In this document: positions 1 to 8,488 of the stretch, in pieces | How the letters are laid out: every line of letters starts with the position of its first letter | Numbering within the stretch: the first letter of the stretch is position 1 | Assembly (NCBI GenBank): GCA_963678485.1 | Contig: OY782882.1 | Span: 1,984,001-2,048,000, forward strand | DNA length: 64,000 nucleotides | Direction: 5' to 3' | Source: CALGYY01 sp963678485 | GTDB taxonomy: Bacteria > Bacteroidota > Bacteroidia > Bacteroidales > CAIWKO01 | The notes under the pieces: generated by a model | What the model was told of the DNA's origin: nothing | The model's input: only the letters and a program-made list of their open reading frames with translations | The model's database searches: none | Made by a program: the position numbers and the translations under genes

Positions 1-135
1 GAAATAAAGAAATTTGAGGGTGAACATTTTCAGGTGACCTTTGCAATCACCACAGCCACCGGCGCTGTCCATTATCGTTCACTCCTGCTGTTCAAGAGTA
101 AAAAAGGTCTTGGCTTTATCGGATCTGAAGGTTAA
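1..135 (+). CDS. C-terminal fragment of an unidentified protein
   Basis: The window opens inside a reading frame that encodes 44 residues and stops with TAA at 133-135. The end reads as alternating hydrophobic and polar residues followed by FKSKKGLGFIGSEG, compatible with a terminal beta-strand domain, but I do not recognise the family. It converges on the carboxyltransferase gene, with 22 bases between the two stop codons. The start lies outside the window, so no function is proposed. Confidence 0.5.
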   Translation, partial: EIKKFEGEHFQVTFAITTATGAVHYRSLLLFKSKKGLGFIGSEG

Positions 136-157
136 TCTAAGAGAATTCAAGTGTTCC

Positions 158-1873
158 TTACACTTTCTTCTTTGATCCCCAATTATAGTTATACAATCCA
201 TCGAGTAAGCGTTGCTTTTTCTCTTCCGGAGTAAGCTTATCATATTCGGCCTTTTCCTTTTCGATTTTCAAGCGTTTTTCTTCCTCAATTTGGTGGATTT
301 CTTCCATATACTTTTGCTCGATTTTTCCTTTGAGAAAATCATTGGCAACAGAGGGGAACAATTCGAGTAAGAGTTCTTCTTTCTCGTTTTTTGCAAGCTT
401 TACATCACCATATTCCGGGAACACAGGGTTATCCTGCTTTTTATAATTCTTTGTATCATAAGGTGTTTCCTCGCGCACACCGGCAATTTTATAGCGGAAT
501 TCCGGATCAACGGGCACAGGGGTTTTTCCATAGAGCCCTTTTACGAGATTCACAAACTGAATTGACTTAGTGGTATAAAAAGGAACACCTTTATTCTCGT
601 CGATTACACAATTAACAGCCTGCACACCAACGATTTGACTTGTTGGCGTTACCAATGGTGGACATCCGGCGGCCATACGTACACTTGGAATTAATTCAAG
701 TGTTCTTGGAAGTAAAGCCTCTAGTTTCAGTTGTTTAAGCTGAGCGAGCATATTTGTATACATACCACCAGGGATTTCTGCCAATTGAATAGCTTCGTCC
801 GGTTTTGGGTAGTTAAAATGCTGTTCTATAGAAAGACAGGTCTTCAAAAGTTCGACTTCTTTATCCTGATGTGCAAGATCAATAGCCATATCGAAAAGGT
901 TATCGATCACTTTTGGCAAGGTGTCGTTAACCAGATCGAATTCAAGTGGGAATTGTTTGTAGCTGTCAAAATCGGCCATGTCTTTTCTAATTTCGACCAA
1001 TTCTTTGCTAATTTTATTTACAGCTTCCAGATTTACTCCGGTATCGATTCCCATTTTAGTGCAGAAGATCTGTATAATTTCGAATGATGGAGCGGCTGGT
1101 CCACCAGCAAAACAACCGATGGCTGTGTCCAAAATATCAACACCGTTAACGATGGCCATCAGAGAAGACGCTAAGCCGTAACCAGGAGTACAATGAGTAT
1201 GGAAATCGATAGGAACTTTTGTTTCCTTCTTCAGCATGGCAATCATACGACCGGTTTTCCCCGGAGGAATTAATCCTGCCATATCTTTAACGCTGATCAT
1301 ATCGGCACCCATTGCTTCTAATCGCTGGGCTTTATCGAGAAAATATTCTTTAGAGAAAATATTGCTTTTCAATCGTTTGCCCTGAAAAAGAGCCTTGATT
1401 CGATCACGAGCAGTAAAGTGAGGATCAACAGTGTAGCAAATGGTGGCATCTGCTATTCCGCCATTTTCCTTAACGTATTTAATTGTAGATCTGATATTTT
1501 CAACATCATTTAAAGCATCAAAAATGCGCATAATTCCAATACCTGAACGTACGGCATTTCTATTAAATCCTTCGATAACTTCCTCCGGATAAGGATTATA
1601 GCCAAAAAGATTTCGTCCTCTCGAAAGGGCTGTCAGCTTCGAAACATCGCCAATAACTGCTTTAATAGATTCGAGACGTTCCCATGGATCTTCTTTGAGA
1701 TATCGCATAATTGAATCGGGGACGGCACCACCCCAAACCTCCATGGCGTAAAAATTCGCCTCTTTGAAATACTGGAGGACTCTGTCCACCTGAGCCTGAT
1801 TCATGCGGGTCGCAAAAAGTGATTGCTGACCATCCCTAAGGGTAACATCACGGATTAAAAGCTTCTTTTCCAT
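158..1873 (-). CDS. Carboxyltransferase of the pyruvate carboxylase B / oxaloacetate decarboxylase alpha / transcarboxylase 5S family
   Basis: This 571-residue protein should move a carboxyl group between biotin and pyruvate/oxaloacetate. The HMGL-like barrel starts at once (IRDVTLRDGQQS, about residues 7-18). The barrel lysine motif VKDMAG and the metal-binding HTHCTPG are present, followed by the PYC_OADA region with the IPGGM motif. No biotin-carrier domain follows; the C-terminus is a charged coiled-coil-like tail. It must therefore use a separate biotin protein, and a good candidate is encoded at 38402-38794. With the 38-40 kb genes it could form a transcarboxylase (5S, 12S, 1.3S); alternatives are a two-subunit pyruvate carboxylase or an oxaloacetate decarboxylase without its membrane subunits. 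The ATG at 1873 fits the family start. A CRP-like palindrome lies 36-51 bases upstream of it. Confidence 0.88.
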   Translation of the reverse strand: MEKKLLIRDVTLRDGQQSLFATRMNQAQVDRVLQYFKEANFYAMEVWGGAVPDSIMRYLKEDPWERLESIKAVIGDVSKLTALSRGRNLFGYNPYPEEVIEGFNRNAVRSGIGIMRIFDALNDVENIRSTIKYVKENGGIADATICYTVDPHFTARDRIKALFQGKRLKSNIFSKEYFLDKAQRLEAMGADMISVKDMAGLIPPGKTGRMIAMLKKETKVPIDFHTHCTPGYGLASSLMAIVNGVDILDTAIGCFAGGPAAPSFEIIQIFCTKMGIDTGVNLEAVNKISKELVEIRKDMADFDSYKQFPLEFDLVNDTLPKVIDNLFDMAIDLAHQDKEVELLKTCLSIEQHFNYPKPDEAIQLAEIPGGMYTNMLAQLKQLKLEALLPRTLELIPSVRMAAGCPPLVTPTSQIVGVQAVNCVIDENKGVPFYTTKSIQFVNLVKGLYGKTPVPVDPEFRYKIAGVREETPYDTKNYKKQDNPVFPEYGDVKLAKNEKEELLLELFPSVANDFLKGKIEQKYMEEIHQIEEEKRLKIEKEKAEYDKLTPEEKKQRLLDGLYNYNWGSKKKV

Positions 1874-1908
1874 CTAATTTATAAGTTTGATTTTCAACAC
1901 TTTTCTTT

Positions 1909-1924
1909 TGTGAAGCTTTTCACA
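1909..1924. promoter_or_regulatory. CRP/FNR-type operator candidate, TGTGA-N6-TCACA
   Basis: The sequence TGTGAAGCTTTTCACA matches the classical CRP-family half-site layout, and the symmetry extends one more base each side. It sits just upstream of the carboxyltransferase start at 1873, a normal place for a regulator. A CRP-family protein is not encoded in the window, so the regulator is inferred. Confidence 0.45.
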
Positions 1925-2194
1925 ATTATTGATGTAAAAGTATATAATAATCTTTGGATTATTCAATTGAGATTAAAAAAAACAAAAAATATTTTTGCAA
2001 TTACTATTTTTTTGCTCCGAGGGTAAATAGTCGTTTATCAGCTCTTTATCTTCCCATTGATTACAGCCCAAGCTTCCAATTGCATTAAATAAATATGTTA
2101 TTAGTTGAATATCTGCATAATAGTGAATAATATTTTTGTTGAATACTTAACACAAAGAAAGCTATATAATTTTTTCTCGCGCTGTTAATTTTTA

Positions 2195-2202
2195 TAATTT
2201 TG
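2195..2202 (+). promoter_or_regulatory. -7 box of a Bacteroidota promoter for pgk
   Basis: TAATTTTG matches the TAnnTTTG -7 consensus and lies 23 bases before the pgk ATG. The expected -33 TTTG is only weakly represented in the T-rich stretch near 2171. The 352-base gap 1874-2225 otherwise holds the palindrome at 1909 and AT-rich DNA. Confidence 0.45.
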
Positions 2203-2225
2203 CCCAGAAACCAACAAAAAATATA

Positions 2226-3434
2226 ATGAACCCACTGCCCCGAACTATTGATCACGTCAATTTTAAGAATAAGAAAGTTTTAATTCGTGTTGACTTCAAT
2301 GTTCCTTTGGATCACAACCGTCAGATAACAGATGACACCCGTATCCGGGAAAGCCTTCCTACGATAAAAAAAGTATTGAACGATGGAGGTTCTGTGATTC
2401 TTATGTCGCATCTTGGCCGACCTAAAGGTGGTTTCGAAAACGATTATTCTCTGACTCCTATTGTACCGCGTCTTACGAAATTGCTAAACAAGAATATCAT
2501 TTTCACCAGGGATATGTTTGGCCAGAAAACAAAGGATGTTTGTTCAAAGCTGGTTCCCGGTGATGTAGTTATGCTTGAGAACCTGCGTTTTTATCCTGAG
2601 GAAGAGGGCGCCAGCGAAGAATTCGCTAAGGAATTGGCTTCTTTGGGGGACGCTTATATTAATGACGCTTTTGCTACTTCGCATCGTAAACATACTTCTA
2701 CTGCTGTAATTGCTAAATATTTCCCAAAGACCAAGTATTTCGGCATGTTGATGCAAAGTGAGTTAGAGAATCTTGACCGCATTTTACATCAGACAACTAC
2801 AGGGGCACCATTTACAGCAATTATTGGTGGTGCAAAGGTCTCAACCAAGATCATGATCATTAAAAACCTCATTAGCAAGGTGGACAATATGATTATCGGT
2901 GGTGGTATGGCCTTCACCTTCATTAAAGCCCTAGGCGGCAAGGTGGGCGATTCGTTAATTGAAGACGAGCGTTTACCTGAAGTAAAAGAGATGGTTCAAG
3001 AAATGATGCTTAAAGGTGTTAATCTCTATATCCCAACAGATGCTATAATTGCTGATGCCTTTTCTGATGAAGCCAATATTAAAGAAAGTGCGGCTGACAA
3101 CATCAAACCAGGCTGGATGGGTCTCGACATTGGAAAAAAGAGCTGTAAACGTTTCGCGGAAATTATTAATAAATCGCAAACGGTATTATGGAACGGGCCA
3201 ATGGGCGTTTTTGAATTATCGAATTTCAAACAAGGCACAAAAGCGATGGCTATTGCTGTTGCCAGTGCGACTATTAGTGGATCCTACTCCCTCATTGGAG
3301 GTGGAGACTCTGTTGCTGCGGTAAATATGTACAATCTGGCCGACCAGATCAGCTATGTTTCAACCGGGGGTGGTGCCATGCTTGAGTACATTGAAGGCCG
3401 CGAATTACCTGGAGTTAAGGCTATTTTAGAATAA
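2226..3434 (+). CDS. pgk: Phosphoglycerate kinase
   Basis: This is the glycolytic enzyme that interconverts 1,3-bisphosphoglycerate plus ADP with 3-phosphoglycerate plus ATP in the cytoplasm. At 402 residues it has normal length. Visible family motifs are VLIRVDFNVPLD near the N-terminus, SHLGRPKG in the substrate-binding N-domain, the hinge/nucleotide region IGGAKVSTKI, and the C-domain loop GGGDSVAAV. The ATG at 2226 follows a good -7 box. The next gene starts 18 bases after the stop on the same strand, but it encodes an unrelated secreted protease, so shared transcription would be incidental. Confidence 0.97.
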   Translation: MNPLPRTIDHVNFKNKKVLIRVDFNVPLDHNRQITDDTRIRESLPTIKKVLNDGGSVILMSHLGRPKGGFENDYSLTPIVPRLTKLLNKNIIFTRDMFGQKTKDVCSKLVPGDVVMLENLRFYPEEEGASEEFAKELASLGDAYINDAFATSHRKHTSTAVIAKYFPKTKYFGMLMQSELENLDRILHQTTTGAPFTAIIGGAKVSTKIMIIKNLISKVDNMIIGGGMAFTFIKALGGKVGDSLIEDERLPEVKEMVQEMMLKGVNLYIPTDAIIADAFSDEANIKESAADNIKPGWMGLDIGKKSCKRFAEIINKSQTVLWNGPMGVFELSNFKQGTKAMAIAVASATISGSYSLIGGGDSVAAVNMYNLADQISYVSTGGGAMLEYIEGRELPGVKAILE

Positions 3435-3452
3435 TTTCTCATATCTCCTGTC

Positions 3453-4904
3453 ATGAAAAAAAACCTTTTTGCACTTATTAGTGCAGTATTGTTCGTACTC
3501 AATACTTTCGTTCTTTCTGCGCAAGACATCACTTCAATTGAAGCATACAAAATTGCCTCAGCCTCTTGCCATCGCTACTGTCCCAGCGCAGTCCTTATCG
3601 CAACTCAGACGCCAATCGCCGATGGCTCGCGAACATTGGCCTACCTCTTTCCCTTATCGCCAAAGGGATTCATTATTATTAGCGGAAATAAAAATGCGGT
3701 TCCTGTGATTGCCTTTTCTACCGAAAGTGATTTCAATCCTACAGTGCCAACATGGAATTCTGTACTTAACCTTATTAAACAGGATCTATCACTTCGTTTT
3801 AACGCATATGCTCAGCTAGATGTAGCCCACAAACAGCAGATTTCGAACGCATGGACTAGTGCTTCAAGTACTTTAGCAAAAGACACTCTAATCGTCTGGC
3901 CTGCATCAGGAACAACTGTTACCGGGGGCTGGCTCGAAACCAATTGGACACAGAATAGTCCGTACAACCAGATGTGCCCGATGGACCTCAATGCTGGTTC
4001 GCGCAGCATTGCCGGCTGTCCTGCCGTTGCTATGGCACAAATATTAAATTTTCTGCAAGACATTAAAGGAACACGCTTCGGCGATACCGACGATTATTAT
4101 CATAACTATGGCGCCGGCAATCAGTATATGATTGATGATGATTACGCCACCCGTGGATTCCCAAGTTTTGACACATTAAATAAATACCTCGACACTTTAG
4201 AAAACAATTACCTCAGCAAGGCTGCGCTTTCGAATAATATGAAAGCAGCGCTCACCTTTGCATGTGGTACCGCGTGTACTCAGGTATATACTTCAAGTGG
4301 CTCAGGAACCTTTGGCGTAAGTCAGGCCGCTGCTGCATATCAACGCTTCAATTACACTCATTCAAGACTGGTGTTTTCAACAGATACTAATCTCTCGAAA
4401 GATCTTGCATGGAATATGAAACACGCATACCCGGCCCATTTGGCTTTAGTTGATGTTGGTGAAACGGTTGGACACAATGTAGTGGTGGATGGTTATAATA
4501 CGGATGAATTCTTTCACTTCAATTTCGGTTGGGGTGGCAGCTCTAATGGTTGGTACACCATGCCTCCCACTGGAATGCCTTATAATCTTACTGTAATTGA
4601 AGGTGTTGTTATGGATATTTACCCTGATAGCGCAACCGCAGGATTAACAAGGAATACGAACACAGATAACATTTGTGTTTATCCAAATCCAGTTAATACT
4701 TATTGTGAGATTCAGTTAAATGCTCAGTCGGAAAAATGTACGATTACTGTGACGGACCTTAGCGGAAAATGCATTGTAAACGAGAAGTACACTAAACTTT
4801 CAAGGGTAAAAATTCCTACCACATTGTGGGCAAAAGGCATGTATATACTTTCTGTGAAAACGGATAACGGCCATACAAGTAGCTTCAAGTTAATCAAAGA
4901 ATAG
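3453..4904 (+). CDS. C10 (streptopain-like) cysteine peptidase with T9SS sorting domain
   Basis: This 483-residue secreted protein has a signal peptide (about residues 1-23, ending VLSAQ) and an N-terminal propeptide region of the Spi type. A C10 papain-like catalytic domain follows. The catalytic cysteine is in SIAGCPAVAMAQ (SpeB family GCVATA-like) and the histidine is in VGHNVVVDGY, followed by FHFNFGWGG. The last 75 residues start VYPNPVN and end in a KGMYILSV...FKLIKE pattern, the type A sorting domain used by T9SS to place proteins on or outside the cell surface. Related Bacteroidota proteins are interpain and PrtT. An active protease is likely because both catalytic residues are present. 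Confidence 0.9.
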   Translation: MKKNLFALISAVLFVLNTFVLSAQDITSIEAYKIASASCHRYCPSAVLIATQTPIADGSRTLAYLFPLSPKGFIIISGNKNAVPVIAFSTESDFNPTVPTWNSVLNLIKQDLSLRFNAYAQLDVAHKQQISNAWTSASSTLAKDTLIVWPASGTTVTGGWLETNWTQNSPYNQMCPMDLNAGSRSIAGCPAVAMAQILNFLQDIKGTRFGDTDDYYHNYGAGNQYMIDDDYATRGFPSFDTLNKYLDTLENNYLSKAALSNNMKAALTFACGTACTQVYTSSGSGTFGVSQAAAAYQRFNYTHSRLVFSTDTNLSKDLAWNMKHAYPAHLALVDVGETVGHNVVVDGYNTDEFFHFNFGWGGSSNGWYTMPPTGMPYNLTVIEGVVMDIYPDSATAGLTRNTNTDNICVYPNPVNTYCEIQLNAQSEKCTITVTDLSGKCIVNEKYTKLSRVKIPTTLWAKGMYILSVKTDNGHTSSFKLIKE

Positions 4905-5309
4905 AGGCTCGCTATCGGTGTAATACTCTGTAACTGCTTTGATTTTTTTAGCACGTAATATTTAGATGAAGTGCCTTATAACGCGGGATACCTCGTCAGA
5001 CGAAGGATTACAGCTCCTATAGGCGATTTTTTAAACTCCTTTAATAAAGAATTTAGATCTCGCAAAAAATTCAACATATAGTAGGAAATTCAAAACAGTC
5101 TCTATGAGTGCTATTGACCGCTGTTTGTGAATTTCAACAGCGTTTTCAATATTTCTTTCTACTTGGAGGTTCGCGCAACACTCTGTTATCAATGTTTACG
5201 TTTATTTGACTCCATAAATAAATTGTCCTCGTATTCTCTTGCCCGATAATATTAGTATTCGGCAGCAGGAAAATACGAGGACAAGTTTTAATCTGAAACT
5301 AGTTTCGCT
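4905..5309. other. Intergenic gap between convergent genes
   Basis: About 400 bases lie between the convergent C10 peptidase and lipoprotein genes. I see no convincing coding sequence. The clearest structure is the 13-bp inverted repeat at 5223-5284, described separately. Confidence 0.5.
5223..5284. terminator. Long hairpin downstream of the lipoprotein pair
   Basis: TTGTCCTCGTATT (5223-5235) and its exact reverse complement (5272-5284) form a 13-bp stem around a 36-base loop that contains an imperfect inner stem. It lies 25 bases after the stop of the minus-strand lipoprotein gene. The T-run on the minus strand is weak, so it may be a repeat rather than a terminator. The same 13-base word recurs in the inverted-repeat element at 24361-24507. 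Confidence 0.4.
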
Positions 5310-5822
5310 CTAGTTGGATTTGGTTTCGAAAGTGAATTTGTACTTAGCACCAAATGCATCCTGCACCTGTTGGAATGCGGCCATTCCTTCATCCATTTTC
5401 TTTGTGCTTTGTTCAATAAGTTTGTCAACTTCATCAGCCTTTTCTTGTGTATACTGTTCTTGTGGAAGCTTGTAAATCTCAACAATCTGTGGAAGTTCGT
5501 TCATTGTAACAGATTTGTATATTTCAAAAAGTTTTACACCAGCATCACGAAAATCAGTATTGCCATCGAAATCATCCATTTTCTGGACGTTTTCCAGACC
5601 GGCTTTTGCCTGTTGCTGCGCAGCGGTCAATGCCTGATCCATACCGGATACATTCTCATAATTCTTCATTGCTTCATAAACAGCATTGATCTTATCCATG
5701 ACCAATTCCTGTTCATCAACGATAGCATCGTTATAGGCAACACCTTGTTCCGGGGTTGGTCCACATGCACTAAAAACAGCAGCAAAAACAAGCAATGAAA
5801 GCGCGATAATAAGTTTTTTCAT
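5310..5822 (-). CDS. Lipoprotein of unknown function, paralogue of the upstream gene
   Basis: This 170-residue protein starts with a lipoprotein signal peptide. The lipobox VFSAC places the lipidated cysteine at residue 20, so it is probably membrane-anchored in the envelope. The mature part is mostly helical and charged, rich in Gln, Glu and Lys, with no enzyme motif that I recognise. It lines up along its length with the gene at 5840-6436: a P-T/S-P motif just after the cysteine, a YN segment, an IYKLPQEQYT-like middle, and a Y-x-F-x-x-E ending. The two are 17 bases apart on one strand and so probably form a duplicated pair in an operon. Confidence 0.7.
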   Translation of the reverse strand: MKKLIIALSLLVFAAVFSACGPTPEQGVAYNDAIVDEQELVMDKINAVYEAMKNYENVSGMDQALTAAQQQAKAGLENVQKMDDFDGNTDFRDAGVKLFEIYKSVTMNELPQIVEIYKLPQEQYTQEKADEVDKLIEQSTKKMDEGMAAFQQVQDAFGAKYKFTFETKSN

Positions 5823-5839
5823 ATTAAATAAATTAAAAG

Positions 5840-6436
5840 TTATTGAATGGGTTTATTTTTTCCGGGGTCTTCGATTTCAAATTGATACTCGCGAGCGAAG
5901 GACTTGCAGCAACGGGTAAATTGGTCAATCTGCGTCTGGAGGCAAGTGTCGATTCTTTCTGTAAGATCAAGAAAGCGATTATCATCTTCATTGGTATAGA
6001 TACTTGATGGTATTTTCACAATTCCGACAACTTCCTTGTACTCGTTTTCTGATAATTTTTTATACGTATCAAGCAGTGATGTTGCGGCATCCAGCAATTC
6101 TGTTTTATTATTAAAAGCACCTGTTTCCTTTAATTGAGATTGAGATTTCACGATTTGCGCACAGAATTCTGCATAAGTTGCATCAATCATAGTGCGGTTA
6201 TCAAGCGTATCGGTAGTTTGAGGAATATTTGCCGAAGCAGAATCAGCTAAAGTTTTATTCATCTCTTTATTGATAAGAATAATGAGAGCATCTTCCTTTT
6301 CGAGCACTGCCTGCTGACAATCAAGCACCTTATTATAATACTCCATTGCCTTGTCGGGTGAAGGTTTACACGAGGCCAATGCGAGGATAAAACAGCAAAT
6401 TCCACCAATTAAAACAACAGCATTTATTCGCTTCAT
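5840..6436 (-). CDS. Lipoprotein of unknown function
   Basis: This 198-residue protein has the signal MKRINAVVLIGGICC followed by the lipobox ALASC. I chose ATG 6436 rather than an upstream in-frame start at 6514, because the 26 extra residues would precede the signal peptide and break its layout. The mature region is helical and acidic, with the lipidated cysteine followed by KPSPDKAMEYYNKVLD, closely mirroring the start of the mature part of its neighbour at 5310-5822. No catalytic motif is visible. It is divergent from the TrhP gene and probably heads the lipoprotein pair. Confidence 0.68.
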   Translation of the reverse strand: MKRINAVVLIGGICCFILALASCKPSPDKAMEYYNKVLDCQQAVLEKEDALIILINKEMNKTLADSASANIPQTTDTLDNRTMIDATYAEFCAQIVKSQSQLKETGAFNNKTELLDAATSLLDTYKKLSENEYKEVVGIVKIPSSIYTNEDDNRFLDLTERIDTCLQTQIDQFTRCCKSFAREYQFEIEDPGKNKPIQ

Positions 6437-6547
6437 ACAATTAAAAATTTCTTTTGTAAAAATATAAAAAAATCTAATACTGTCCGGAAAATGCTTGGGC
6501 AGTGGCAAGGACAATTAGCTGAAATCTTGAAACAGGCGGAATTTGGT

Positions 6548-6555
6548 TAATTTTG
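6548..6555 (+). promoter_or_regulatory. -7 box immediately before the U32 gene
   Basis: TAATTTTG fits TAnnTTTG exactly and ends only four bases before the ATG at 6560. Transcription starting 5-7 bases after the box would begin at or inside the start codon, so the transcript may be leaderless. No clear -33 TTTG is seen; CTTGA near 6526-6530 is the nearest match. Confidence 0.4.
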
Positions 6556-6559
6556 CAGC

Positions 6560-7816
6560 ATGGCAAATCAAGATCTTCAGCACCCGATGGAAATTATGGC
6601 GCCCGTTGGTTCGTATGAATCACTGATGGCAGCAATTAAGGCCGGAGCACAATCGGTTTATTTTGGTGTCGGAAAAATGAATATGCGATCGCGTTCAGCT
6701 GCAAATTTTGCATTGGACGATCTGCGTCAGATAGCTGCGATATGCAATCCTGTAGGAGTTCGTATGTACCTCACGGTAAACACCGTAGTTTTCGACCACG
6801 AAATCGAAGAAATGAAAACCTTGGTTGATGCGGCCTGTGAAAGTGGCATCTCAGCAATTATTGCTTCTGATTTAAGTGTGATGCTTTATTGCCACAGCAA
6901 GGGTATTGAGGTTCATACCTCAACACAATGCAACATTTCAAATACAGAAGCTGTTGCCTTTTATGCACAGTATGCTGATGTTATGGTGTTAGCGCGAGAA
7001 TTAAATCTGGACCAGATTGCTGTGATTGCAAAGAATATCAATGAACGCAACCTCACTGGTCCCTCCGGAAACCTTGTACAACTGGAAGTCTTTGCACACG
7101 GTGCATTATGTATGGCCATAAGCGGGAAATGTTACCTAAGCCTTGATTTGTTCAACCAATCGGCAAATCGTGGAGCATGCTATCAGCCTTGTCGTCGTGG
7201 TTATGAGGTCACTGACCTTGAAAAAGAAATCTCTTTGAATATTGATAATGAATATATCATGTCGCCCAAGGACCTTTGTACCATAGGTTTCCTGGACAAG
7301 ATCAAGGCTGCAGGCGTAAGTATTTTAAAAATTGAAGGCCGTGGACGGTCGGCAGATTATGTTTTTGTAAGCACTCAATGTTATCGCGAGGCGGTGGAAT
7401 CCCTTCAGCATGGAGAATACTCCCGTGATAAAGTAGCAGCATGGCAACAAAGACTTAACACCGTATATAATCGTGGGTTTTGGGATGGCTATTATCTTGG
7501 GCAAACGTTTGGAGAGTGGGCCAACGAAGGTGGATCACATGCAAGCACAACAAAATTATATATAGGTCGCATAAATAATTATTTTTCCAAACTTAAAGTT
7601 GCGGAAATTCATATCGACACCTATGATTTATGTCAGGGCGATGAACTTCTGATAACCGGCCCTACCACAGGGGTTGTACAAATGCAAGTTGGCGAAATAC
7701 GTGTAGAAGATGCGGTAGTAGAGGTTTCCGTTAAGGGTGAAGATTGCTCAGTTCCTGTTTCAGAGATTGTACGTCGCGGCGACAAAGTATATAAGGTGAT
7801 TTCTAAAGAACATTGA
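6560..7816 (+). CDS. trhP: U32 family protein, TrhP-like tRNA hydroxylation protein
   Basis: This 418-residue protein belongs to the U32 peptidase-like family. It has the order of E. coli YegQ/TrhP: an N-terminal MAPVGSYESLMAAIKAGAQ barrel segment, LARELNLDQI, the hallmark FAHGALCMAISGKC, then the cysteine cluster GACYQPCRRGYEV, MSPKDLC and LKIEGRGRSADYV, ending in a small beta-barrel. TrhP hydroxylates U34 of certain tRNAs using prephenate, and the cysteines probably hold an Fe-S cluster. The protein lacks the long extra domain of RlhA, which favours TrhP. Older annotation calls such proteins peptidases or collagenases; a protease function is not supported by visible residues. Confidence 0.85.
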   Translation: MANQDLQHPMEIMAPVGSYESLMAAIKAGAQSVYFGVGKMNMRSRSAANFALDDLRQIAAICNPVGVRMYLTVNTVVFDHEIEEMKTLVDAACESGISAIIASDLSVMLYCHSKGIEVHTSTQCNISNTEAVAFYAQYADVMVLARELNLDQIAVIAKNINERNLTGPSGNLVQLEVFAHGALCMAISGKCYLSLDLFNQSANRGACYQPCRRGYEVTDLEKEISLNIDNEYIMSPKDLCTIGFLDKIKAAGVSILKIEGRGRSADYVFVSTQCYREAVESLQHGEYSRDKVAAWQQRLNTVYNRGFWDGYYLGQTFGEWANEGGSHASTTKLYIGRINNYFSKLKVAEIHIDTYDLCQGDELLITGPTTGVVQMQVGEIRVEDAVVEVSVKGEDCSVPVSEIVRRGDKVYKVISKEH

Positions 7817-7888
7817 TTTCGGTATTACTAGCACGCCCAAAGGTAAGCCCTGTTGCCCAATCCTCAGAAGGGCTGTTTGTCTTTGGCG

Positions 7889-8436
7889 TTTATTCGTCTT
7901 AGGTTTATAAACTAAGACGGATCAAGCGGAAAAGTTGAGGAGTTGGAATACAATTCATAGAAAACAACAGGTTTTAAAACCTTTCTTCAACTATGAATAC
8001 CACGAATGGACGTGAATGAGTTCCTATTGTAGCTATTGTTTGTAACATTGGCCATCAATATTGATTAAACTTATCAATCTTTTAGAGCATCCGTGTTTTA
8101 ATAGTTTAGCAGACCAATACCATTCGTTCTTAAGGGTTCTTTTACAGTATTGAAATTATGCGATGCTAATATTCAAAGCGTGTGCGCGGGCCTGTCAAAG
8201 CAAGCGGGCGTTGGCGAGAGCGGGGGGATAGCATTTTGCTTTGACTAGAATTTTGGCTCCACCTTTTGTTCATGCAAAAGGTGGAATTTAAAGAATATAA
8301 ACCACACATTAAGTTGTGCTCTTATGAATTGTGACAATTCAGTATTGGTTTTTTTTAATTGTGCTACAAAAAAACACCAATAACTATTTGTTGCTCCTCA
8401 ATAATCCGGCTTGATCCACTAAGACTAACGAATAAA
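7889..8436. repeat. Non-coding element bounded by imperfect inverted repeats
   Basis: The left end TTTATTCGT (7889-7897) is matched in reverse complement at 8428-8436. Inside it, GGATCAAGC...TTGAGGAG (7919-7942) is matched, 19 of 24 positions, by the reverse complement of 8394-8417. No convincing gene lies in the 548 bases between. Similar end words recur at 47391-47417 and 47703-47727, so this is a dispersed family and possibly a non-autonomous mobile element. A 10-bp perfect hairpin at 8259-8284 lies inside. It accounts for most of the 670-base gap 7817-8488. Confidence 0.5.
8259..8284. repeat. Perfect 10-bp hairpin
   Basis: CCACCTTTTG (8259-8268) pairs with CAAAAGGTGG (8275-8284) across a six-base loop. 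It sits inside the inverted-repeat element at 7889-8436, far from any gene end, and looks like a repeat-associated hairpin rather than a terminator. Confidence 0.5.
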
Positions 8437-8441
8437 AAAAA

Positions 8442-8474
8442 AGAGGCTGCATCGATAATGCAGCCTCTTTTTTT
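8442..8474. terminator. Strong bidirectional intrinsic terminator
   Basis: The stem AGAGGCTGCAT (8442-8452) pairs with ATGCAGCCTCT (8458-8468) over a five-base loop. A run of A comes before it and a run of T follows. It lies 15 bases after the stop of the minus-strand OmpA-family gene at 8489 and would end that operon. Confidence 0.88.
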
Positions 8475-8488
8475 GTCAGTTTAACTGA

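Noticed and set aside
4905..5222. Possible small RNA or gene in the gap after the C10 peptidase
   Set aside because: The only structure is a weak CCTCGTCAGACGAAGG hairpin near 4990-5005; there is no promoter box or T-run to support an RNA gene.
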